64,000 nt of DNA from Exilibacterium sp. Its GTDB lineage: Bacteria > Pseudomonadota > Gammaproteobacteria > Pseudomonadales > Cellvibrionaceae. The notes under the pieces are model-generated. The model ran no database searches and was not told the origin of the DNA. It worked only from the letters and a program-made list of their open reading frames with translations. Where the stretch lies: positions 35,724 to 99,723 of the forward strand of contig JANQMH010000029.1 of NCBI GenBank assembly GCA_028280195.1. Reading direction: 5' to 3'. The first letter of the stretch is position 1; each line of letters opens with the position of its first letter. Of this stretch, positions 49,028-58,496 are shown piece after piece. The translations under genes were made by a program, and so were the position numbers.

Positions 49028-49888
49028 TCAGTTGCCGGTGTATAGACGGTAGTGCCGCACCCGCAGCAGGCCATCTTCCTCGACAATGCTCAAGGACATA
49101 TAGCAGCCGTCCAGGATTGCCCCTCCAGGGGTCACCAGGCTACCCAGTTGAAAGCACGTTACCGCGCGGCGGGATTTTCTGTCGGTGCCCTTGGGCCACC
49201 AGTCGGGGTCGTCCAGCGGCGTGGCCCTGCGGCCCAGTCCGTTGTAGAGATTGGCGACTGCGACATGGTCGAAGATCTCATAGGTGCCTTCGGTCTTCTG
49301 CCGCCTCTGCAGCTTGTCCCGAATCCGCTGCTCGGCATCATCGCAGCGCAGGTCGCGGGAAAACTGCCGTACCAAGGCCCCGTATTCGGCCTTGATCAAG
49401 TGCAGCGCAAAGCGGTGGGTAAACGCGCGAACGCGTTCAAACAGCACAGTGGCGTCCTCGAGGCGGCCATCTAAATCCAACAGCGAGGCAGTCTCCACGG
49501 CGGCGAGGTAGTGGTGTTCGCTGATCTGCTCGATATTGGGGCCGAGGCGGCCCTTATTGCGCGCGGCAACCTGCCACTCGCCAGCACCATAGCCGGCGAA
49601 AACCAGCTGGTAGTCCTCGGCACACTGAAACAGCTCGGCGTCGAAATCGACTTGCTCCCGGGACGACAGCTGCCGCAGCTCGATCAGCTGGTGAGACAGC
49701 AGGCGCCTGATCCCCAGCTCCGCCGCCTGCAGGTCAGCTTTTTTACCGCTGGCAAAATAACCGAACACCTCACTCAGCGGCAGATCGCGGGCAACCAAGG
49801 CGTGCAGCAGGTTTTTTTCTCTCGCCAGTGTGTGAGGCACAGTAATCAACTCCTGCCACCGGGGGAGCCGCAGGCTCCCGGGAATCAT
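49028..49888 (-). CDS. Unknown cytosolic protein, candidate immunity protein for the RHS toxin
   Basis: A 286-residue protein without signal peptide or membrane helix and with no family I recognise. It looks mostly alpha-helical in the first 210 residues (for example ALHLIKAEYGALVRQFSRDL) and beta-rich at the end (LLRVRHYRLYTGN). It starts 17 nt after the stop of the RHS gene on the same strand, the usual place of an immunity gene for a polymorphic toxin, so I infer that role; the sequence itself does not prove it. A hairpin around the RHS stop codon and another at codons 4-9 may modulate its expression. The ribosome binding site is weak. Confidence 0.75.
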   Translation of the reverse strand: MIPGSLRLPRWQELITVPHTLAREKNLLHALVARDLPLSEVFGYFASGKKADLQAAELGIRRLLSHQLIELRQLSSREQVDFDAELFQCAEDYQLVFAGYGAGEWQVAARNKGRLGPNIEQISEHHYLAAVETASLLDLDGRLEDATVLFERVRAFTHRFALHLIKAEYGALVRQFSRDLRCDDAEQRIRDKLQRRQKTEGTYEIFDHVAVANLYNGLGRRATPLDDPDWWPKGTDRKSRRAVTCFQLGSLVTPGGAILDGCYMSLSIVEEDGLLRVRHYRLYTGN

Positions 49889-49899
49889 CTGCCCAAAAC

Positions 49900-49917
49900 A
49901 GCGCCTTAGAAGGCGCT
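49900..49917 (-). terminator. Hairpin enclosing the RHS stop codon
   Basis: AGCGCC and GGCGCT flank a loop containing the TAA stop, and on the minus strand the stem is followed by GTTTTGGG. It could act as a weak attenuator between the toxin gene and the downstream gene. Confidence 0.4.
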
Positions 49918-52900
49918 GACCATAACCGGAATCACTCCTTCACTCACAGCTTCGCGGGAAAGCAGCTGGCTCAGCTGGCGCTGATGCTGGGAGCTTTGTT
50001 TGCCGCCGTTGTACAGCGCCAGGAACACCGCTGTTCTGGAATAGACCCGCTTCTTGGCGAACTGGATAATAGCATTGAACTGGCTGCGCTGCCTGCCGCC
50101 GTCGTGTCGATAGGCGTTGTAAAAGCTTTTCAACGACAATTTCACTTCGCCGATCAAGTAGGCTTTCAGTCCCCTCTTGCGCAGATCGAGCGGCTCGGTG
50201 CCACTCAATATGAAATCCGGCCGGGTTTCGCTGCCGCCGCGGCGACCGCCGTCACCGCAGTTCAGGCCGTTGCTGGTGACGTCGCCGGCAGCGGTGACCC
50301 CGGGCTCGAACCAGACGATCTCGCGCAGACTCGAGGGCAGAATACGATCGCAAATCATCTCGCGGATCTCCTGTTCGAAGCGATTGCCGGCCTCCCAGGG
50401 CCTGGCGCCGTTGTCCCAGGGGTTGAAGCCGCGCAGGGCAACAAAGTTTTTCAACGCGCCCAATACCAGGGAACCCACCACGCTGCGCGCTTTGTCGATA
50501 AAGTAGTCCTTGACGATATTGGTGGCGATACTGGTCAGGGTGGAGCGCACATTGATACTGATACTGACGCTGACCAGGGTAAATCTGCCGCTCGGATCAC
50601 TGTAGAAATAGGGGTTACTGTTGGCAAACAAATAGCGGTTCAGGCTCTCCGGTTCGAAGTAATCGGGCGCTGCCGGGTCGGCCGAAAGAAAACGGCCGCT
50701 TTCCGGATCATAGTCACGGGCGCGCAGGTAATAGAGCCCGGTATCGCCCTCCAGCCACTGGCCGTGGAAACGGAAGTCGCCGCCGGCACTGCCCGGCACC
50801 GCCATATCACCGGCCTGGCTTTGGATGCGGCCAAAGGCATCGTACCTGGCCGAGCCGAGCAGATTGCCCGCCTCGTCGGTGATGCCGATCACCGAACCCT
50901 GGGCATCGGTGAGGTAGTAGCGCACATTGCCGGCGGCGTCGATGCGCTGCAGCGGCTGGTCGCCGTGGTAGAGATAGGCCTGTTGAATATTGGAGGCGGC
51001 GTCGGCAACCAGCTGCGGCGCCTCGAAGTTACCCTGGGCCGGCACCGCCATCAGAAAGCGGCGTGTATCGGCGCCGGTGCCGGCCTGGATACGGCGGCCG
51101 GAGGCGTCGTAGATATAGTCCAGCGCGACGCCGGCGCGGGTGACGGAATTGAGCTGGCCGTCCATATTGTAGGTCAGGTCGCTGCTGTCACCGGCGCGCT
51201 GAATGCGGCTGACACGGCCGTCGGCGTCGTAGTCGTAGCGCTGGCTCTCGGCACCGCTGACGGCGGTAAGGCGATGGCCGGCGCCATAGCTGTAATCGGC
51301 GGCGGCGCCGTCGACGATACGCCGGGTGCGGTTGCCCACCGCGTCGTACTCGTATTGGATGCGCTGTTCCAGTACACCGGCGGCATCGAAGAACTGCTCG
51401 TCGACAATGCGCAGGGCACTGTCGTAGGCGAGCGCAACGTAGCTGCCATCCTGCCAGGTGATACGGCTGGGCTCACCGCCCGCATTGCGGAGATAACTGA
51501 CCGAGCTGATTACCGTACCGGCGCTATTGCTGTGCACCACTTCCTGCAGCAGATCGCGCCCGCCATAGGTATAGGTGGTGGTAACACCGTTGGGCAGGGT
51601 CCTGCTGGTCAGGCGGCCGGCAATATCGTAAGCGAACAGGGTTTCACCCAGATTGGGGTCGATGATTCTGCCCAACCGGCCGGCGCTGTCGTACTCGTAG
51701 CGGGTGGTAAACACCTGGCTGCCGCCGGCATTGCTGAGGCGTTTTTCGACGATGCGCCCGACGGCGTCGCGCTGATAGTCGACGCGCTCGCCGGTGCTGC
51801 CGGCGAAACTCTGCAGGCTGCCGTTGGCATCATACGCATAACTGGCAGTGCCCAAAGCGTCGCCGGCACTCAGCAGCTGGCCGTTGCCGTCCCAGCTGAA
51901 GGTGAAGTTTTCACCACTGCTGCGGCTGTCGCCGATCAGGCGGTCGAGGCTGTCATAGCTCAGGGTTTTACTGCTGCCGGAAGACAGTGTCACCGTCGAC
52001 AAGCGCCGCGCGGCATCGTAGGTCATGGTCTTGCTGGTGCCGTCGGCAAAGGTGGCACGGCCGATAGCGCCGAGGATGTCGTAATCAAAACTGATGCTCT
52101 GGCCGGCGGCATCGGTCACCCGGCTGAGCTGGCCGTCGCCGTAGGACAGCACAGCCACTTCGCCGGCCAGATCGCCAGCCGTCTGCAGCCGCCCCTGGGC
52201 ATCGTAGCTGAAGTTGCGCACCCTGCCGCCTTCGTCGGTAACGGAGGTGGGCATCTCCGAGGCATCCAGGTAGTCGGTGCTGGTCAGATACGTCCAGCTG
52301 CGACTGGTGCCGTCGGCGTGGGTGATCCGCTCGAGCAATCCCTGGGGGCTGGCCGAAGTAAGCGTGGTGCGCAACAGCGGATCGGTAGTGGTCACCGTGG
52401 TGGGCGTATAGGCAAAAGACCAGGCGCCGCCGCCGGCGTCGGTCATCTGCCGCAACTGCCCGTTGGGGTAATAGTCGTAGCGGCTGCGCTCGCCTTCGGC
52501 ATTGACCAGCGCGGTGGTGCGGCCGGTGCGGTCCAGTTCGAAACGGGTCACGCCGCCGCGCGGGCTGGTCTCGCTGACCAGGCGGCCGGCGCCATCGTAG
52601 CCGTAAACCGTGGTCGCCCCGAGGGCGTCGGTCTCGCCGAGCAGGCGGCCGGCGGCATCGTAGCTCCAGCTGACGGAGCTGCCGTCGGCCTGCACCACCT
52701 GCCGCGGCTTACCTTCCACGGTAAAGTTGCGGTTGATTGGCGCGATGGTGGTGCCGCCGGCCGAGGCCCAGTCATCGCCAAAGTTATAAGTGTAATTGAG
52801 GCTGATGCCCTGGCCGAAATCGGCGCTGCCCATACGCCCCATGGCATCGTAAGTCATGGCTGCAGTGACACCATCGCGGGTAAAGGAGGTGACATTACCG

Positions 52901-55900
52901 GCGGCGTCGTGCCCGAAGCGGGTGACGGTGCCACTTTCATCGGTGAGGATATCGAGCAGCCCGTCGGCAGCATAGCTGAAACTGATAGCGCCAAAGGGGT
53001 CGGCCTCGCTCAGCGGCCGGCCGGCACTGTCGTAGCTGTAGCTGCTCAGGGTATTGCCCGACTCGTCTGTAACCGCCAGCACATTGCCGCTGGCGTCGTA
53101 GCTCTGATTGAGCTCGCCGCCGGCCGGGTTGCGGGTGGTCAACAGATTGCCCTCGGCATCGTAGCTGTAAGTGGTGGTAAAGTCCGCCGGATCGGCGCCC
53201 GGGTCGTGGGGCTCGACCAGCGACAGCAGATTGCCCTGGGCATCCCAGGTCTGCCGGGTGGTATTGCCCTCAGGATCGACGATCGCAGTTATATTGCCGT
53301 CGGCATCGTATTCGAAGGAGTGGGTATTGCCCAGCACATCGGTCTCACTCAGTATATTGCCGCTTTCATCGTAGACATGGGTGAGTGAGCGCCCGCTGGC
53401 ATCGATAGTGGTCTGGGTACGCCCGGCCAGATCGTATTCGGCCGCAGTGCAGCCCGACTCGTTGCAGGCCTCGACCATACGGCCGTTTTCATCGTAGTCG
53501 AACTGGCTGACCAGGCGGCCGTCGGGCAGCACAATGGCGGTCAGGTGGTGGGGAATGCGGTTGGAATACTGATAAGTGGTGCGCTCACCCAGTTGGTTGT
53601 CAAACGCTACCAGATCGCCGGCGGCATCGTATTCATAAGCCAGACTGTTGCCCAGCGGATCGATAATGCGGGTAATGCGGCCCTCGCCGTCGCGCACGAA
53701 CTGCACGCCGGCGCCGGCGCCATTGACGACACCGGCGGCACTGATAAACAACTGCCCGCCGCTGCCGTCGGCGATACGGGTAATGCCAAAGCGCAGATCG
53801 ACATCGAATTCGCGACCGTCGGGGGTGCGCAACCTGACCTGCTGCGGCTCCCAGGGATCGCCGAAGCGCGGGTCGCCGAGGTCAAAGGTGAGTGTACCGC
53901 TGCCGTTGGCAAAGAAGACATTATTGTTTTCCAGCGGCACCAGCGTGGCGCCGGGGACGCCGCCGGTCTGGGTAAAGCCCGCCTGGCCGAGACAGCCGCC
54001 GCTGATGGTGCTGCCGAAGCCAAAGAAACTGGCCGTGGGCCGGAACTCGTAGGACTCGCTGTCGCTGAGGCGGATCTCGGTCTGGTGGTGCAGCAACTCC
54101 ACCGAGACGCTGCAGGGAATGCGGATAAAGCCGCCCGACGGGCGCACATCCCAGCCCTCGCCGGGCTCGCGGTTATTGGTGTAGCTGCCCTGGCGAAGAC
54201 TCAAGTCCCAGCCGATGCCCAGATCCCTGCCGGTTTTGACGCGGCTGTCATAGCTGCGCTCGATGGTGATCGGAATACCGGCGACCGGCACCGTCATATC
54301 GGTAAAGCTCAACTGCACGACGCCGGGTTTGAATTCGCCGTCTATCTGAATATCGACAAAGTCCTGCGCCGTCAGACCATTGATGTCCTCGGCCACCAGC
54401 AGCAGGCGGTAGAGGCCATTGCGGAACAGGCTCGGGTCCAGAGCGCCGAGACTGGCATTGAGCACTGTGTCGGTGCCGGCGGCAAACTCGCTGAACTGGG
54501 AAGTACCGGCGGGCGCCAGCAGTAAGCGGTAGCGGAACAGGTTATCATCGCTGACCGAACCGATGATATCGGTAATATCCAGCAGCTGATTACCGTCTAC
54601 GGGCGTATTGATGGAGACTTCCGGCGGCGCGTTATCACCGGCAGCCCGCACCCGCGCAAAGGCGGTGGTGGTTTCGGTTCTGCCATCGTCCGACACCACA
54701 CGGACCTGCAGCGGATAAACGCCGGCTTCGGTGGCGCTGAAAGTGGTGCTGTTAGCAGAGTCCAGCGGCAACTCGACACCATTTTGGGTCACTGTAATGG
54801 CCGGGTTGGAGGCGCCGGAGGTCTGCACCTGAATGGTGATCAGCTCGTCCGGGTCGGCGATGGCCGGGGTGATAATCACGTCGATGGCGATCGCCGGCGG
54901 CTCCTCTGTGACAGTCACGGCAAAACTCTGTTCAACGAAGCCGCGGCCGTCACTGACACGCACCGTAACGGGCCGATCGCCCACCTGGGCGGCATCCGGC
55001 AGCCACGCTATCAGGCCGGTATCGGCATCGATATTCATGCCGGCCGGCGCCAGCGGCAGGCTGAACGCCAGCATATCGCCGTCGGCATCGGTGGCGCTGA
55101 CGCTGTACTGATAAGGAATACCGACCACGGCACTGACAACAGGCGCGCTGTTGATTACCGGTAGTTCATTCGGCACCTGCCCAACGGCGATGGTATAACT
55201 CTGCGTCGCCGCCGCGCCGCGACTGTCGGTAACTGTCAGGACGACAGCATTATTGCCGACCTGGCCCACCGCCGGCGTCCAGCTGATCAGCCCGCCGGCA
55301 CTGATCGACATGCCCGCCGGTGCCGTGGTCAGGGCATAGCTGAGCGCATCGCCTTCCGGATCGGTAGCCGTTACCTGGTAGGCGTAGGGCTGATCGACCG
55401 TGGCTGCGGTGGGCGGTGTGCTGCTAATCACCGGCGCCGAGTTCGGCACATCGCTGACCAGTATATTGAAGCTCTGGGTGGCGCTACCGCCGCGCGCATC
55501 GGTCACCCGTACCGAAACTGCCGCCGTGCCGATATCGCCCGCCTGCGGTGTCCACAGAATCAAACCGCTGCCGCCGTCGATCGACATGGCGGCGGGAGAC
55601 TGGATCAAGGTATAGCTAAGTACATCGCCATCATCGTCACTGGCCTGTACAGCGTATCGATAGGTTTCGCCGACGACCGCCTGCAGCGGCGGCACGCTGT
55701 CGATGGTGGGCGGATTATTGGGCGGCTCCTGCACGTCGAGGACAAACGCCTGTACCACTGCCGCACCGCGATCATCTTCAACCCGCACCTCGACGTTGTA
55801 GAGACCGACCGCCACATTCGCCACCCAGGTAACCAGGCCGGTAGCGGAAATGGCCATGCCGGCGGGCGCCTGCGGCAGTGAGAAGGTCAACGGGTCGCCC

Positions 55901-58428
55901 TCGCCGTCCTGCGCCACCACCTGGTAGCTGAAGTTTTCGCCGATAAACACACTGCCCGCCGGCGTACTGCTGATAACCGGCGCGGTACTCGGCCGCGCGG
56001 CTACATCGATAGTAAAGCTCTGGGTCGCCGCCGCCAGCCCGTCAGAAACTTCCACGACAACATCCTGCAGGCCCACCTGGCTCAGGACCGGCACCCAGCT
56101 GATCTCACCGCCGGCACCTATGCTCATACCGGCCGGCGCAGTCAGCAATGTATAAGTGAGCGCATCGCCGTCGGCGTCGGCGTCGGTGGCGACAATCTGA
56201 TAGCTGTAGCTGCTGCCCTCCTGCGCCAGTGTCACCGGTGTGCTGGTAATCACCGGTACGGCATTGGGCACCGTAACGCTTAGCTCGAAGGTCTGGGTAT
56301 CGGTTAAACCGCCGTAATCAGTCACCCGCAGGCTGATGGTATAGGTACCGGCTACCGCGGCGGGCCAGCTGAACAGGCCGGTATTCTCATCGACGCCGGC
56401 GCCGGGCGGCCCTTGCAGCAGGCTGTACTGGTGGATATCACCCTCGTCGGGGTCACTGATGGTCAACTGGTAGCTGTAATCCGCACCCACCTCGATATTT
56501 GTCAGCGGCAGGGATGTGATTTGCGGCGGGTTGTTGACCGCTTCAACGGTGACAGTGAAAGCCTGCTCGACAAAGGCGCCGGACTGGTCCACTACCCTCA
56601 GCACCACATCGAAGTCGCCCTGCTGGGTAAATTCCGGCGTCCAGGTAATAAGGCCGCCGGCACTGACCGACATACCCGCCGGTGCCTGCGGCAGCGCAAA
56701 TGCCAGTGTATCGCCGGCATCGATATCGATGGCATTGACCGCATACTGATAGGGCTCGTTGACCCGCGCCAGCAGCGGCGCGCTGGAGGTAATGATGGGC
56801 GCATCGTTGGTATTGATCACTGTCAGCGTAAAGACCTGACTGTCAAACAGGCCGCTCGGATCGCTCACCCGCACCACGATGTTCTGCGGGCCGACATTGG
56901 CGTTGCCGGGCGTCCAGCTGAGGACATCGCCGCTTACGCTCATACCGGTGGGGCCGCTGACCAGGCTGAAGGTCAGCACATCGCCGTTCGCATCCGCGGC
57001 TGCCATGGTATAGCTGAAGGTATCGTCTTCATTGACCGTGGTGGCCGGGGAACTGGTAAACACCGGCGCTACATTGACCGGCGTGCCGTCGGGCCGGCCG
57101 CGCAGCAGGGTGGTGGCGACCGCGGTTACCGAGCTGCAGGTTTCCTCGCCAGCGGCGGTTTGCTCGCGCACCTGGTAGTAATAGGTGGTATTGGGAAGCA
57201 GGCCGCGGTTTACATAAACGGAGTAGCGCGAAGTGGTTGCGGCAATGCGCTGGTAGTTACCGTCCACCTCGTCCGAGCGATACACCACATAGTGATCGGC
57301 GCCGGTATCGGTCCAGATCAGTTCGACCTTGTCGCGCTTGGCGCGCGCAGTCAGGTCGCTGACACAGGCGCGCACATTGACGCTATCGTTGGCGATCAAA
57401 CCGGCAATCTGCGGCACCAGCGTATCGAATTCATAGCTGCCCTCGGTACCGGCGTTGAGCTGCATGGCAAAGCGGCGGCTTTCGCCGGCGGCGACATCCT
57501 CGCAGCCCTGGGCGGAGATACAGGTAAAGCTGACATCGAGACCGGGCAGCAGGCCTGCGGTGGTCAGACCCAGGTCGACCGTGTCGGTGGCACTTTCTAC
57601 CGCGCTGAGGATGGCGTCGATGGTGGCGGCGGTACCGCGCACATTGTTGGTGAGGCTGCCGCCGGTGGCGGCAACGATTTGCGTGGCCTGCTGAAGGCTG
57701 TCGATACCGGAGTTGGCGGCGCGCGTATTGATCGCTGCCACAATCACATCGTTGTCGGCCAACGCCGCAATCACTTCGTCGAGGTTCACCGTGGTAGTAT
57801 GCGAGCGAACATCGCCAAACCAGACAATCACCCTGGCCGCGCCGCTGCGCCAGCCGGTTACCGCCCCGGTACTGAACACCAGATCGGTAGAACCGATACC
57901 GTCGGTGGCGCCACCCTGGGTGGCCACCTGATGCAGGGCAAAAAAGTTCGCCTCCGGGGCGTCGCCGCCGCCGCTGGCGCGCCACTGCCCGAGGGCGGCG
58001 GCAACATCGTCGCGCGAATCGGTAACCGCCTGCAGCAGGCGGTAAGCCCGCGCCGCCTTGTTGTCAGTGTTGCCGCCGAACTCGCGCGGGTCACCATTGT
58101 AGGAGGCTACGCCAAACTGCACATCGATACCGGTAAAGCGCGGGTCGCCGCCGGAGATCGCATCGAGAATGGTCTGCGCGTTGGACCTGACCGTATTGAT
58201 GACGCCGCCCATGCTGCCGGTATTGTCGGCGAGGAATACCACATCCACCCTGCTGGCCGCCGGCCCGCTTGCATCCAGGGTAACGATCCGCTCCAGGGTC
58301 AGGGTCTGCCCCGGCACCATATTGACATTGATACTGGCCGGTTCGATACTGGCGGCAACGGCGGCCTCGACAAAGACCAGGTACGGTAGAAACGCAGAAA
58401 TCAGCAGGAGTTTTATCAGCTTGTCCAT
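49906..58428 (-). CDS. Giant exported VWA/Ig-repeat/RHS protein with C-terminal PD-(D/E)XK nuclease-like toxin domain
   Basis: A 2840-residue polymorphic-toxin-like protein. Order: signal peptide (residues 1-26); VWA domain (about 60-290) with MIDAS-like DNTGSMG at 68-74; fibronectin III-like region (about 355-450); eight Ig/cadherin-like repeats of about 90 residues (about 458-1180), each starting like APVISSTP; a linker; about 60 YD repeats (about 1370-2570); and the RHS core YLRARDYDPESGRFLSADP (near 2570) ending DPSG. The last about 230 residues contain RPDFIL (near 2737) and, about 20 residues later, GEVK, fitting a PD-(D/E)XK nuclease. The Sec signal instead of a PAAR domain suggests surface display or Sec-dependent export. 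The shell should encase the toxin, which would act on nucleic acid in a target cell. Toxicity is inferred from architecture. Confidence 0.9.
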   Translation of the reverse strand: MDKLIKLLLISAFLPYLVFVEAAVAASIEPASINVNMVPGQTLTLERIVTLDASGPAASRVDVVFLADNTGSMGGVINTVRSNAQTILDAISGGDPRFTGIDVQFGVASYNGDPREFGGNTDNKAARAYRLLQAVTDSRDDVAAALGQWRASGGGDAPEANFFALHQVATQGGATDGIGSTDLVFSTGAVTGWRSGAARVIVWFGDVRSHTTTVNLDEVIAALADNDVIVAAINTRAANSGIDSLQQATQIVAATGGSLTNNVRGTAATIDAILSAVESATDTVDLGLTTAGLLPGLDVSFTCISAQGCEDVAAGESRRFAMQLNAGTEGSYEFDTLVPQIAGLIANDSVNVRACVSDLTARAKRDKVELIWTDTGADHYVVYRSDEVDGNYQRIAATTSRYSVYVNRGLLPNTTYYYQVREQTAAGEETCSSVTAVATTLLRGRPDGTPVNVAPVFTSSPATTVNEDDTFSYTMAAADANGDVLTFSLVSGPTGMSVSGDVLSWTPGNANVGPQNIVVRVSDPSGLFDSQVFTLTVINTNDAPIITSSAPLLARVNEPYQYAVNAIDIDAGDTLAFALPQAPAGMSVSAGGLITWTPEFTQQGDFDVVLRVVDQSGAFVEQAFTVTVEAVNNPPQITSLPLTNIEVGADYSYQLTISDPDEGDIHQYSLLQGPPGAGVDENTGLFSWPAAVAGTYTISLRVTDYGGLTDTQTFELSVTVPNAVPVITSTPVTLAQEGSSYSYQIVATDADADGDALTYTLLTAPAGMSIGAGGEISWVPVLSQVGLQDVVVEVSDGLAAATQSFTIDVAARPSTAPVISSTPAGSVFIGENFSYQVVAQDGEGDPLTFSLPQAPAGMAISATGLVTWVANVAVGLYNVEVRVEDDRGAAVVQAFVLDVQEPPNNPPTIDSVPPLQAVVGETYRYAVQASDDDGDVLSYTLIQSPAAMSIDGGSGLILWTPQAGDIGTAAVSVRVTDARGGSATQSFNILVSDVPNSAPVISSTPPTAATVDQPYAYQVTATDPEGDALSYALTTAPAGMSISAGGLISWTPAVGQVGNNAVVLTVTDSRGAAATQSYTIAVGQVPNELPVINSAPVVSAVVGIPYQYSVSATDADGDMLAFSLPLAPAGMNIDADTGLIAWLPDAAQVGDRPVTVRVSDGRGFVEQSFAVTVTEEPPAIAIDVIITPAIADPDELITIQVQTSGASNPAITVTQNGVELPLDSANSTTFSATEAGVYPLQVRVVSDDGRTETTTAFARVRAAGDNAPPEVSINTPVDGNQLLDITDIIGSVSDDNLFRYRLLLAPAGTSQFSEFAAGTDTVLNASLGALDPSLFRNGLYRLLLVAEDINGLTAQDFVDIQIDGEFKPGVVQLSFTDMTVPVAGIPITIERSYDSRVKTGRDLGIGWDLSLRQGSYTNNREPGEGWDVRPSGGFIRIPCSVSVELLHHQTEIRLSDSESYEFRPTASFFGFGSTISGGCLGQAGFTQTGGVPGATLVPLENNNVFFANGSGTLTFDLGDPRFGDPWEPQQVRLRTPDGREFDVDLRFGITRIADGSGGQLFISAAGVVNGAGAGVQFVRDGEGRITRIIDPLGNSLAYEYDAAGDLVAFDNQLGERTTYQYSNRIPHHLTAIVLPDGRLVSQFDYDENGRMVEACNESGCTAAEYDLAGRTQTTIDASGRSLTHVYDESGNILSETDVLGNTHSFEYDADGNITAIVDPEGNTTRQTWDAQGNLLSLVEPHDPGADPADFTTTYSYDAEGNLLTTRNPAGGELNQSYDASGNVLAVTDESGNTLSSYSYDSAGRPLSEADPFGAISFSYAADGLLDILTDESGTVTRFGHDAAGNVTSFTRDGVTAAMTYDAMGRMGSADFGQGISLNYTYNFGDDWASAGGTTIAPINRNFTVEGKPRQVVQADGSSVSWSYDAAGRLLGETDALGATTVYGYDGAGRLVSETSPRGGVTRFELDRTGRTTALVNAEGERSRYDYYPNGQLRQMTDAGGGAWSFAYTPTTVTTTDPLLRTTLTSASPQGLLERITHADGTSRSWTYLTSTDYLDASEMPTSVTDEGGRVRNFSYDAQGRLQTAGDLAGEVAVLSYGDGQLSRVTDAAGQSISFDYDILGAIGRATFADGTSKTMTYDAARRLSTVTLSSGSSKTLSYDSLDRLIGDSRSSGENFTFSWDGNGQLLSAGDALGTASYAYDANGSLQSFAGSTGERVDYQRDAVGRIVEKRLSNAGGSQVFTTRYEYDSAGRLGRIIDPNLGETLFAYDIAGRLTSRTLPNGVTTTYTYGGRDLLQEVVHSNSAGTVISSVSYLRNAGGEPSRITWQDGSYVALAYDSALRIVDEQFFDAAGVLEQRIQYEYDAVGNRTRRIVDGAAADYSYGAGHRLTAVSGAESQRYDYDADGRVSRIQRAGDSSDLTYNMDGQLNSVTRAGVALDYIYDASGRRIQAGTGADTRRFLMAVPAQGNFEAPQLVADAASNIQQAYLYHGDQPLQRIDAAGNVRYYLTDAQGSVIGITDEAGNLLGSARYDAFGRIQSQAGDMAVPGSAGGDFRFHGQWLEGDTGLYYLRARDYDPESGRFLSADPAAPDYFEPESLNRYLFANSNPYFYSDPSGRFTLVSVSISINVRSTLTSIATNIVKDYFIDKARSVVGSLVLGALKNFVALRGFNPWDNGARPWEAGNRFEQEIREMICDRILPSSLREIVWFEPGVTAAGDVTSNGLNCGDGGRRGGSETRPDFILSGTEPLDLRKRGLKAYLIGEVKLSLKSFYNAYRHDGGRQRSQFNAIIQFAKKRVYSRTAVFLALYNGGKQSSQHQRQLSQLLSREAVSEGVIPVMVSAF

Positions 58429-58496
58429 GTGGTGTCCCTTCCGGTAAGGCCGGTAACTACATACCCAGTCAATACCGTCTACTATTTTCCGATTGA

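Noticed and set aside
49984..53388. A 1134-codon open frame antisense to the YD-repeat part of the RHS gene
   Set aside because: Repetitive Gly/Ala/Val-rich translation that follows the YD repeat period on the other strand; a by-product of high GC and repeats.
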